From Thermoleophilia bacterium (GTDB lineage Bacteria; Actinomycetota; Thermoleophilia; Miltoncostaeales; Miltoncostaeaceae), in contig JAGQUM010000049.1 in assembly GCA_020438485.1 (NCBI GenBank), positions 1 to 64,000 on the forward strand: 64,000 nt of DNA, written 5' to 3'. Of the stretch, positions 57,683 to 64,000 are shown piece by piece. Position 1 is the stretch's first letter, and each line of letters begins with the position of its first letter. Under the pieces are notes generated by a model. The model did not search any database, was not told the origin of the DNA, and worked only from the letters and a program-made list of their open reading frames with translations. The translations under genes and the position numbers were made by a program.

Positions 57683-59515
57683 TCAGGGCGCGGGAACGGG
57701 CTCGGCGCGGGCTTTCGCGAACCCCAGGGCGACGAGGGCGCGGGCCTCGGCGGCCGCGCGGTCGGACGGCGCCGACGCCAGGGTCACCACCAGATAGCGC
57801 GTCCCCGCCACCGGGGTCCAGTGCGACACGATGCGCGGCGCCGGGCGGTGGCCGCGCAGCCGGCGCGCGACGGCCGCGGCCTGGGCCTGCGTGGCGACGT
57901 CGGCGGCCACGGCGCGGAACGCGCGCGACGCGGCGGGGGCGGGCACTCCCGTGGTGGTCGTCGCGGGGGCGGCCGTGCGCGGCGCGGGCCAGCGGCGCGA
58001 GCGGATGACGGGGTCGCCCTTCACTGCCGGGATGACGGTGGCGCGCACACGCCGGCGGCGCAGGGCCGCGCGCTCGCGCAGCGCCTCGGCCCGCGCGGCG
58101 TAGCGACCGGTGGCCACCACGTAGGCCCGGCCGCGGCGGAACATCACGCGCCTGGGCCGCAGCCGCGCCACGCGCTTGGCCGTCGCCGCGGCCAGGGCGC
58201 GCGAGCGGGTGCGAACCACGATCACCATCCAGCGGCCGCGCCGGGTCACCTGGCTCACGGGCGCCCGGGGCGCGGGCGCCTTCGTCGCGGGGGGCACCGG
58301 GGTGGCGGCCGCGGGCGCCCCGCCCGGCAGGGGTGGCTCGGGCGTGGGGCGGGCCTGGTCGCTGCGCGTCACCCAGAACCACGTGTCCCTCAGGCCCAGG
58401 CGGGCCTTGATCTGCAACCCCGTCAGCGTCTTGGTCGCTCCGGTCGCGGTCGTGACCTGCGCGGCCATCACGCGGGGGCTGTCGCCGCGCCTGGTGACGG
58501 TGAACGTGGCCACGGGCGCGCCGAGGCCGAGCCTCGCGCCTAGCGCGGACGCCGTGAACACGGGCGGGTCGCTCCAGCGGTGCAGGGGCGAGACCTCGTC
58601 GTAGGGGTCGGGCACGGCCACGAGGTACGGCACCGGCGAGCCGAACGCGTTCGCGGCGCTCTCGGTGTATCCCCCCGACGTCGAGGAGTACAGGGCATCT
58701 GCCACGGCGCCGTCGTACGTCAGCACGCGGTTGGCCGTGGCGGCGATGGCGGCGTCCGAGCGCGGATCGGCCCCGGACAGCCCCCTGTAGACCTGGCTGC
58801 GCGTGTCGTCGTGCACGTCCCACGTGCTCGACGCGCCGGTGTCGCGCCGGCGCGTCACGTAGGACCTCGCCGCGACGGCCTGGGCCTGCAGGGCGGCGGG
58901 CGGGAACATGGACGGCGACATCTCGTGCGGCACCACGCCCCGCAGGTACGCCTCGCGGTCCAGGGCATTGATGAAGTTCATGCCGCCCGGGGCGGGATTC
59001 GCCACGAGCTCACCGGGATAGAGGTGGTTGTCGGCGCCGGCGCGGATGCCGTCACCCCGCGGGGAGAGGCGCAACGACACGGCGCTCTCGGCGACGACGG
59101 CACCGCCCGGGCCCTCGATGCGGACCCCCGCTCCCGCCGCCCGCACCGTGTACGTCGCGCCCGCCTGCAGGGGGACGACGGTGTTGCCGGGCAGCACGTT
59201 GACGATCGCCGGGCCGCCGGACGGCGTGAACGTCACGGCGGGCACGCCCCCGGACAGCAGCACCCGCACCGTCACGGCGGGCGACGCCGTCAGCGCCGTG
59301 CCCGGGTAGTAGTGATCGAGGATCTGCGCCGCGGTCGCCCCGCGCTGGGCGTATCCCATGGCGCCGTACTGCGACATGCCCACGCCGTGCCCCCATCCAC
59401 GCCCGTCGAAGCGGAACGTCAGCTCGGCGGCGGCCGCGGGACCCGCCGCCCCCGCAGCGAGCGCCGCGGCCGCGCACAGGGCGGCCCGGCGTGGACGTCG
59501 AGGATGCATCTTCAT
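57683..59515 (-). CDS. SpoIID/LytB-domain protein with SPOR-like repeats
   Basis: The protein has about 610 residues from ATG 59515; GGAAC precedes it. A signal peptide ends near GPAAAAE. The segment GRGWGHGVGMSQYGAMGYAQRG and the later YLRGVVPHEMSPSMFPPAALQAQAVAARSY (in parts) are the SpoIID hallmark, with the catalytic Glu in PHEMS. YSSTSGGYTES follows. After a Pro/Ala linker come two SPOR-like repeats (RWMVIVVRTRSRALAAATAKR; RAFRAVAADVATQAQAAAVARR). SpoIID is a lytic transglycosylase that cuts denuded glycan strands, and SPOR domains bind such glycan. It stands alone, with no sporulation genes nearby, so a cell-wall remodelling role is likely. Confidence 0.9.
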   Translation of the reverse strand: MKMHPRRPRRAALCAAAALAAGAAGPAAAAELTFRFDGRGWGHGVGMSQYGAMGYAQRGATAAQILDHYYPGTALTASPAVTVRVLLSGGVPAVTFTPSGGPAIVNVLPGNTVVPLQAGATYTVRAAGAGVRIEGPGGAVVAESAVSLRLSPRGDGIRAGADNHLYPGELVANPAPGGMNFINALDREAYLRGVVPHEMSPSMFPPAALQAQAVAARSYVTRRRDTGASSTWDVHDDTRSQVYRGLSGADPRSDAAIAATANRVLTYDGAVADALYSSTSGGYTESAANAFGSPVPYLVAVPDPYDEVSPLHRWSDPPVFTASALGARLGLGAPVATFTVTRRGDSPRVMAAQVTTATGATKTLTGLQIKARLGLRDTWFWVTRSDQARPTPEPPLPGGAPAAATPVPPATKAPAPRAPVSQVTRRGRWMVIVVRTRSRALAAATAKRVARLRPRRVMFRRGRAYVVATGRYAARAEALRERAALRRRRVRATVIPAVKGDPVIRSRRWPAPRTAAPATTTTGVPAPAASRAFRAVAADVATQAQAAAVARRLRGHRPAPRIVSHWTPVAGTRYLVVTLASAPSDRAAAEARALVALGFAKARAEPVPAP

Positions 59516-59586
59516 AGCGTTCCACACCCCCGCGCCGACCCCTACCGTCGCCGGTCGCCGACGCGCGGTGCGCTATCGTCGGGAGC

Positions 59587-60129
59587 GTGCCAGAGGCCCA
59601 CGGCCAGGCCGATTCCGGCCACACGTCTCCCTTTCGTATGTGTTTCGTGTGCCTCGGGAACATCTGCCGCTCGCCGACGGCGGAGGTGGTGATGCGCGCG
59701 ACGGCGGAGCGCCGCGGCCTGGGCGACGCCGTGGTGGTGGAGAGCGCCGGCACGGGCTCGTGGCACGTGGGCGGCGACGCCGACCCCCGCTCGCGCGCCG
59801 AGTGGGAGCGTCGTGGCCTGCGCCACGCGCACCGCGCGCGGCAGTTCGGCGTCGGCGACCTCGCGCGGTTCGACCTGGTGCTGGCGATGGACGCGTCCAA
59901 CCTGGAGGCGCTGCAGCGGACGGCGGCCGCGGCGGGTTCCTCCACCCCGATCGAGCTGCTGCGCGCATACGATCCCTCCGCCCCGCCCGGCGCGGAGGTG
60001 CCGGACCCCTACTACGGCGGCCCCGACGGCTTCGTGGACGCGTTCGACATGGCCCAGCGCGCGTGCAACGGCCTCCTCGACCACCTCGTGGCCACCGGCC
60101 GTCTGCCCGGCGCGGCCCCCCCGGCATGA
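59587..60129 (+). CDS. Low-molecular-weight protein tyrosine phosphatase
   Basis: The protein has 180 residues from GTG 59587. The P-loop FVCLGNICRSPTAE is the classical CX5RS motif at about 20-33 and DPYYGGPDGFVDAF gives the Asp-Pro acid loop with its Tyr/Gly context. A polar 17-residue extension precedes the domain. It is divergent from the SpoIID gene and starts a plus-strand run of overlapping genes. Substrate is unknown; it is a more canonical LMW-PTP than the one in the polysaccharide locus. Confidence 0.94.
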   Translation: MPEAHGQADSGHTSPFRMCFVCLGNICRSPTAEVVMRATAERRGLGDAVVVESAGTGSWHVGGDADPRSRAEWERRGLRHAHRARQFGVGDLARFDLVLAMDASNLEALQRTAAAAGSSTPIELLRAYDPSAPPGAEVPDPYYGGPDGFVDAFDMAQRACNGLLDHLVATGRLPGAAPPA

Positions 60130-60533
60130 CGGGCGACCCGTGGCGTGACGAGCACGACGGCGGCGGTGACGCGGCCGCCGAGGCGGCCCTCGAACGCGAG
60201 GCCGCCGTGGCGGACGGTGTCGCGGCGTTCCTGGCCCTGGTCGACGTGCCGGCCGGCGACCGGGCGCTGGCCGTCGCGTCGGCCACGTGCGTGCTGCAGG
60301 CCGTCGCCGACGCCCGCGGGCCCGACGACCCCATCCCGGGCATGGCCACCGTGCCCGTGCTGATCGAGGACGCCGTCGCCCGCGCCCGCCTGGCCGATGC
60401 CGCACCCGGAGCGCGGGAAGCCCTCGGCGAGCTGGAGGTGGCCCTCGTGGGCACGCCGGCCGATGCCCGGGCCGGGGCCGCCGCGCGGCTGCGCGACGCC
60501 ATCCGCCACGCCGACGCCCGGCTGGGCGGGTGA
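60126..60533 (+). CDS. Conserved-looking hypothetical protein between phosphatase and dehydrogenase-like genes
   Basis: The protein has 135 residues; its ATG overlaps the phosphatase stop (ATGA) and its stop overlaps the next start (GTGA), so it is a real gene in a coupled run. It is almost entirely helical and rich in Ala/Arg/Asp: an acidic N-terminus (DEHDGGGDAAAEAALERE), then AFLALVDVPAGDRALAVASA and [20 protein letters not shown]. No family or catalytic motif is recognised. Confidence 0.7.
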   Translation: MTGDPWRDEHDGGGDAAAEAALEREAAVADGVAAFLALVDVPAGDRALAVASATCVLQAVADARGPDDPIPGMATVPVLIEDAVARARLADAAPGAREALGELEVALVGTPADARAGAAARLRDAIRHADARLGG

Positions 60534-61378
60534 GCGGCCCCCCGCCCGTCACGGCGGTGCGCACGGTCGGGCGCGCCGAGCGGGTCACGTGGACGAGCCT
60601 CGGGCCCGGCCGCGGCGGCATCGCGTGCGCCGTGCACACGCGCCAGCTGGGGCCGGCCATGGCCGGCCTCGCGACGCTCGCGAGGGGCTCGTCGGACCAG
60701 GCCGTCGCCGTGGCGATGGCGCGCGCCGAGCAGACCACCCTCGCCGCGGTGACGGCGGGCGCCCCCGTGGGCGGCGCGGCGGTCGTCCTGCTCGGCACCG
60801 CGGACGCCGCGACCCCACGGGACATCGCCGACGTGCTCGACGGCCTCGACGGCGACGTGGTGCTGGTGCCGGAGCTGGGCGAGCACGCGGATCTGGCGCG
60901 CTCCGCCGCCGCGCACACGGCGTTCGTCGCCGACCCGGGAGTCGACGTCGCCGCCGACGGGATCGCCGAGGTCGCGGCCGGGGCCTGGAGCGAGATCACC
61001 GGGGGTCAGGGCCTGGGCGGCGTGCGCGTGGCGGTGGTCGGGGGGCGTGACTACGGCGTGCGCATCGCGCGGGCGGCCGCCGCGCGCGGCGCGGTCGCGG
61101 TGCACACGCCGTGGTCTCCTCCCCTCCCGTCCGCCGACGTCCTCATCGCCGCGACGGCCGACGGCCGAACGGCCGAGGACACCCTGCGGCTGGACTGCCG
61201 CCTGCTCGTCGCCGCCGTCGGCGGACCCATGGACGACGAGGCGGTGTGGCGGGCGATGGTGGCGCGCGGCGTCGAGTGCGTGCCCGGCAGCGTGGCCCTG
61301 GGGCCGCTGCTGCGCGCCGCGGCCGCCATCGCCGCCCCCGAACCCGCCCGGCGCGGCAGCCGACCCCGACAGGGATAA
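60530..61378 (+). CDS. Glu/Leu/Phe/Val-dehydrogenase-like protein lacking catalytic lysines
   Basis: The protein has 282 residues from GTG 60530. Residues 20-90 resemble the dimerisation/substrate domain of leucine dehydrogenases: SLGPGRGGIACAV, then TTLAAVTAGAPVGGAAVVLL, matching MTYKNALAGLPLGGGKAVI-type segments. Both catalytic lysines are replaced by Ala (about residues 72 and 84). A Rossmann domain follows: LGGVRVAVVGGRDYGVRIAR, with the late VAAVGGPMDDEAVWRAMVARG resembling the end of the family fold. At 282 residues it is shorter than the usual 340-430. It is probably not an active amino-acid dehydrogenase. It may bind a nucleotide or amino acid as a regulator; that is inference. It is coupled to the preceding unknown gene. 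Confidence 0.6.
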   Translation: MSGPPPVTAVRTVGRAERVTWTSLGPGRGGIACAVHTRQLGPAMAGLATLARGSSDQAVAVAMARAEQTTLAAVTAGAPVGGAAVVLLGTADAATPRDIADVLDGLDGDVVLVPELGEHADLARSAAAHTAFVADPGVDVAADGIAEVAAGAWSEITGGQGLGGVRVAVVGGRDYGVRIARAAAARGAVAVHTPWSPPLPSADVLIAATADGRTAEDTLRLDCRLLVAAVGGPMDDEAVWRAMVARGVECVPGSVALGPLLRAAAAIAAPEPARRGSRPRQG

Positions 61379-61385
61379 TGCACCC

Positions 61386-61994
61386 GTGGCCCCGACTCAC
61401 GTACTCCTGACCCGGCACGGACGCAGCACGTACAACGACCGGGGCATCCTCAACGGCGACCCGTCGGTCCCCGTGGGCCTGACCGCCGAGGGCAAGGCCC
61501 AGTGCCTGGCGCTGGCCGTTCACTTGGCCGGGCAGCCCATCGACCTGGCGGTGCACACCCCGTTCCCCCGGACCGCCGAATCGCTCGAGCTGATGCTGGC
61601 CGGGCGCGTCGTGCCCACCGCGGTGATGGAGGAGTTCGGCGACGTGCGGCTGGGCGAGTTCGAGGGGCGCCCAGTGGGGGAGTTCCGGGCCTGGCGACGC
61701 GCCCACGGCCTCGACGCCCGGCCCGCGGGCGGCGGCGAGAGCCGCATGGACGTGCTGCGCCGGTACGCCGGCGGCTACGAGAGGCTGCTGTCCGTGGACG
61801 CGGGGGTGGTGCTGGCAGTCGTCCACGACGTCACGATCCGCATGATGGTGAACGCCACCGCCGGCGACGACCCCATCGACGGCTCCGTCAAGACGATCCC
61901 CAACGCCGAGCTGTACCGCTTCACCCCCGACGAGCTGCGGCGCGGCCTCGAGCGCATGCAGGCGCGGGCCGCCCAGCCGGCCGACGCACGCTAG
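61386..61994 (+). CDS. Histidine phosphatase family protein (phosphoglycerate-mutase-like)
   Basis: The protein has 202 residues from GTG 61386, eight bases after the previous stop. The catalytic signature LLTRHGRSTYNDRGILNG is at about 7-24. The second catalytic His is in AVVHDVTIRMM, and HTPFPRTAESLEL and EFGDVRLGEFEGRPVGEF (Glu acid) are in order. Such proteins include phosphoglycerate mutases and broad phosphatases; the shorter length and context suggest a phosphatase. Substrate is unknown. Confidence 0.9.
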   Translation: MAPTHVLLTRHGRSTYNDRGILNGDPSVPVGLTAEGKAQCLALAVHLAGQPIDLAVHTPFPRTAESLELMLAGRVVPTAVMEEFGDVRLGEFEGRPVGEFRAWRRAHGLDARPAGGGESRMDVLRRYAGGYERLLSVDAGVVLAVVHDVTIRMMVNATAGDDPIDGSVKTIPNAELYRFTPDELRRGLERMQARAAQPADAR

Positions 61995-62038
61995 ACCCGC
62001 GGGCGCCGCCCGCATCCACCAACCACGAAAGGACGCCA

Positions 62039-62236
62039 GTGCCCGTTCACCACACGCCCGAGCAGATCGCCGAGACCCTGGCCTGCGACGAGAGGGTGGT
62101 GCTCAACGCCGCCCGCGAGCTCGACGTGCCCGTGTTCGAGGGACGCATCGACTCGGTGCTGTTCGCCGAGGCCCTGGAGGCGGCCCACCACCACCTGGCG
62201 CCCGCCGCCCGCGCCGCGTTCATGGAGGGGTCCTGA
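62039..62236 (+). CDS. Small HTH-like protein
   Basis: The protein has 65 residues from GTG 62039, with AAAGGA six bases upstream. HTPEQIAETLACDERVVLNA followed by ARELDVPVFEGRIDSVLF has the helix-turn-helix plus wing-like pattern of small DNA-binding or excisionase-like proteins. It ends FMEGS. Only one base separates its stop from the stop of the convergent zinc-ribbon gene. No named family is recognised; DNA binding is inferred. Confidence 0.6.
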   Translation: MPVHHTPEQIAETLACDERVVLNAARELDVPVFEGRIDSVLFAEALEAAHHHLAPAARAAFMEGS

Positions 62237-62237
62237 G

Positions 62238-62642
62238 CTACCCGTCCCTGCGCGTGTGCATGGCGCTGCCGGCCTTCGACCGGGCGCTGCGCAGCACCGG
62301 CGGCGCCTCGGGCACATCCTCCCCCATCAGCCGCGCCCAGCCGAGGTAGCGCCGGCACGGCTGGCACAGTGACGTGCCCTGCGTCGGCGGGCGGTGGCAG
62401 CGCTCGCACAGCAGCGCGGGGCCGGTCGACAGCACGGTGATCAGGCCGGCCCGCACGAGGCCGGCCACCTCCATCGCGTCCATGCCCGTGCCCTTCATGA
62501 GGGCCGCCATGGGCTCGGGCCGCTCGGAACCGATCGCGGCCACGATGCGGTGGATCTCCGCCAGGCCCTCGCCGCGCCCGCTCTCCAGCGTCGCGCGAGC
62601 CGCGTTGCTCAGACAGATCTGGCTGGAGGCGCTGAGGGTCAT
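62238..62642 (-). CDS. Helical protein with a C-terminal zinc ribbon
   Basis: The protein has 134 residues; GAGGAGAC precedes the ATG. The first 75 residues are helical (SNAARATLESGRGEGLAEIH, MAALMKGTGMDAMEVAGLVR). A zinc ribbon follows: LLCERCHRPPTQGTSLCQPC. The build, a helical region ending in VRAGLI and then a CxxC/CxxC ribbon, recalls the YvyF-type flagellar-operon protein of Bacillus, but there is no N-terminal ribbon here and no flagellar gene nearby. Function is unknown. Confidence 0.65.
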   Translation of the reverse strand: MTLSASSQICLSNAARATLESGRGEGLAEIHRIVAAIGSERPEPMAALMKGTGMDAMEVAGLVRAGLITVLSTGPALLCERCHRPPTQGTSLCQPCRRYLGWARLMGEDVPEAPPVLRSARSKAGSAMHTRRDG

Positions 62643-62708
62643 GTCTCCTCTATCGCCACCTGACCGGTGATCCTTCAGCCCCCGGGAGTGCGGCCCGATC
62701 GTCCCCCG

Positions 62709-62957
62709 TCAGCCGCGCGGCCGACCGGCGGCCCGCGCGCGCGTGCACGGCCCGCATTCGGGGCCCGGGTTGTAGCGGTTCAGCACGGTCGGGCAACTCA
62801 TGCACACCCGGCGGCCCGCGGGCTTCGCGACGCGCTGAAGCGGCGGGCAGTCGCACAGCTTGGGCCGTGCCGCCCCGCGGGGACGGTACAGCTCGGCGAT
62901 CAGCCCGCACGTCGGGCACGTGATCTCGATGGGTTGCGGCGGCTTGCGCGTGCTCAT
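62709..62957 (-). CDS. Small cysteine-rich zinc-binding protein
   Basis: The protein has 82 residues from ATG 62957, with GGGGAG upstream. It carries four Cys groups: ITCPTCGLIAE, LCDCPP, RVCMSCPTVLN and PECGPC, enough for two zinc knuckles or ribbons. The rest is basic (KPAGRR, RARAAGRPRG). It could bind nucleic acid or partner proteins. No family is recognised. It lies between the zinc-ribbon gene and the divergent hydrolase gene. Confidence 0.65.
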   Translation of the reverse strand: MSTRKPPQPIEITCPTCGLIAELYRPRGAARPKLCDCPPLQRVAKPAGRRVCMSCPTVLNRYNPGPECGPCTRARAAGRPRG

Positions 62958-63080
62958 CGTGCTCCCCGGGGCATCGCTCCATTCTGGCGCCGATCGCCCC
63001 CGGGTTCCAGCGCCGCCCCCTTGCCGGACCCGCGGGGGTGGACGAGAGTGGGGGCGACGGCAGCGACCACGGGAGGGACG

Positions 63081-63782
63081 ATGGATCTCAAGGGCAACTC
63101 CGTGACCTGGCTGGGGCACGGCACGTGGCTGTGGACGACGTCCGAGGGCAAGCGCGTGATGGTGGACCCCTTCCTCGAGAACAACCCGTCCTGCCCGGAC
63201 GAGTACAAGAACCCGGCCGTCGACGGCGTGCTGGTGACGCACGGGCACATCGACCACATCGCCGACCTGCCCTCCCTCGTGGCGTCCTCGAAGCCACCCG
63301 TCGTCGCGAGTTGGGAGGTCGGTGCCCACCTCATCGGCCAGGGGATCGAGAACGTGACCCAGATCGGCTGCGGCGGCACCACGACCGTCGCGGGCGTGAC
63401 GGCCACGATGGTCACGGCCGTCCACGGCAGCGGCATCGGCGCGCCCGACAACACGATGCTGCAGGGCGGGGCCGCCGCCGGCTACATGATCGAGTTCCCC
63501 GACGGGCTCGTGGCGTACCAGGCGGGCGATACCGACGTGTTCGGCGACATGGCCCTGCTGGCCGAGATCCACCGGCCCGACGTGGCGGTGCTGCCCATCG
63601 GCGGCCACTTCACCATGGACCCGTCGCGGGCCGTCCACGCCATCCGGCTGCTGGGCGTCACCCAGGTGCTGTGCGGGCACTGGGGCACGTTCGAGGCGCT
63701 GGCCGGGACGCCCGCCGAGCTGCGCGGGCTGGTGCCCGCGGGGGTCGACGTGCCCGACCTGGAGCCCGGCACGACGTTCTGA
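63081..63782 (+). CDS. Metal-dependent hydrolase, UPF0173 family (metallo-beta-lactamase fold)
   Basis: The protein has 233 residues; GGGAGGGACG precedes the ATG. The fold begins VTWLGHGTWLWTTSEGKRVM and has the metal motif LVTHGHIDHIADLP (HxHxDH), then GCGGTTTVAGVTATMV, the bridging Asp in AYQAGDTDVFGDMAL, and a late His in VLCGHWGTFE. UPF0173 proteins (YtkL-like) are cytoplasmic hydrolases of unknown substrate. It is divergent from the cysteine-rich gene. Confidence 0.93.
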   Translation: MDLKGNSVTWLGHGTWLWTTSEGKRVMVDPFLENNPSCPDEYKNPAVDGVLVTHGHIDHIADLPSLVASSKPPVVASWEVGAHLIGQGIENVTQIGCGGTTTVAGVTATMVTAVHGSGIGAPDNTMLQGGAAAGYMIEFPDGLVAYQAGDTDVFGDMALLAEIHRPDVAVLPIGGHFTMDPSRAVHAIRLLGVTQVLCGHWGTFEALAGTPAELRGLVPAGVDVPDLEPGTTF

Positions 63783-63827
63783 GCCGAGCGGCGGCCTCGC
63801 CGCGCACGCCCACGGGGAACAGGCCCA

Positions 63828-64000
63828 TCAGCAGGCACGACGCGGCGGCGGCCGGCTCCACCCGGGGGGCGCCAGCACGGCACCGACGCGCCCCAGGCTG
63901 GAGCGCCGCACGCCGGCGAGCCCCCCGAACGCCAGGGCGGCGGCCATCAGCGCGAGCGGGGCCCCGCCGGGCGTGTCGGCCGCGGCGTGCCTCGCCGCCC
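63828..64000 (-). CDS. Partial gene at the right edge, possible membrane protein C-terminus
   Basis: A minus-strand frame enters from the right edge and stops at 63828. It reads LALMAAALAFGGLAGVRRSS, then LGRVGAVLAPPGWSRPPPRR. Third-position GC is very high, suggesting coding, and the first part could be a membrane helix. The start and most of the protein lie outside the window. A run of six C (plus-strand G, near 63864) could hide a frameshift, since the next frame continues with PAAAASCLLMGLFPVGVRGE. Product unknown. Confidence 0.35.
   Translation of the reverse strand, partial: AARHAAADTPGGAPLALMAAALAFGGLAGVRRSSLGRVGAVLAPPGWSRPPPRRAC

Overview
The window is very GC-rich DNA (roughly 70% or more), densely coded, with many GTG and a few TTG starts and repeated 4-base start/stop overlaps. 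Gene content (UPF0182, DUF3891, the metY-metX-metW set, type IV pilus genes without an outer-membrane exporter for polysaccharide, and a tlyA/nadK/recN/pyrG/NUDIX neighbourhood like that of actinobacteria) suggests an actinobacterium, probably a deep-branching one such as Thermoleophilia. That placement is inference. No tRNA, rRNA, CRISPR array, insertion sequence or prophage was seen.

Layout. 1-5.8 kb: the end of a secreted SpaA-like repeat protein (cut by the left edge), DUF3891, a UvrD-type helicase, an apparently gene-free 0.47 kb, and undecaprenyl-diphosphatase. 5.9-11.9 kb: a minus-strand run nadK-recN-pyrG-M20 peptidase-NUDIX. 12.2-28.5 kb: a complete-looking Wzx/Wzy-type exopolysaccharide locus with polymerase, secreted glycosidase-like protein, deacetylase-like protein, tyrosine phosphatase, chain-length regulator fused to a BY-kinase domain, flippase, five glycosyltransferase genes (one a GT4-GT2 fusion) and the priming sugar transferase, which is broken here by a frameshift at a run of seven C. 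28.8-40.4 kb: one long minus-strand operon, aroC-aroK-aroB-aroQ-pepQ-efp-[carboxyltransferase-like/BCCP fusion]-accC-nusB-tfoX-tlyA-dxs. 40.5-45.7 kb: a chemoreceptor, a UPF0182 membrane protein and a small coiled-coil protein. 45.8-53.7 kb: a type IV pilus cluster (two pilins, a large fibronectin-like secreted protein, prepilin peptidase, PilM, PilN, PilO, a PilP-position lipoprotein). 53.9-57.6 kb: rnhA and the methionine set metY-metX-metW. 57.7-64 kb: a SpoIID/SPOR protein, then a plus-strand run of LMW phosphatase, unknown protein, a degenerate Glu/Leu-dehydrogenase-like protein, histidine phosphatase and a tiny HTH-like protein; two zinc-ribbon proteins; a metallo-beta-lactamase-fold hydrolase.

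How they work together. The exopolysaccharide genes form an assembly line: priming on undecaprenyl phosphate, glycosyl transfer, flipping, polymerisation, length control by tyrosine phosphorylation. UppP upstream would recycle the lipid carrier. The locus sits between tlyA/dxs and nadK/recN, which are adjacent in many actinobacteria, so it looks like a surface-polysaccharide island set into a housekeeping neighbourhood. The pilus genes supply an inner-membrane assembly platform, but the motor ATPases and PilC are outside the window. The most unusual items are two apparent pseudoenzymes (a carboxyltransferase domain without its metal ligands fused to the biotin carrier, and a dehydrogenase-like protein lacking both catalytic lysines), the C7 frameshift in the priming transferase, and the fibronectin-like protein inside the pilus cluster.
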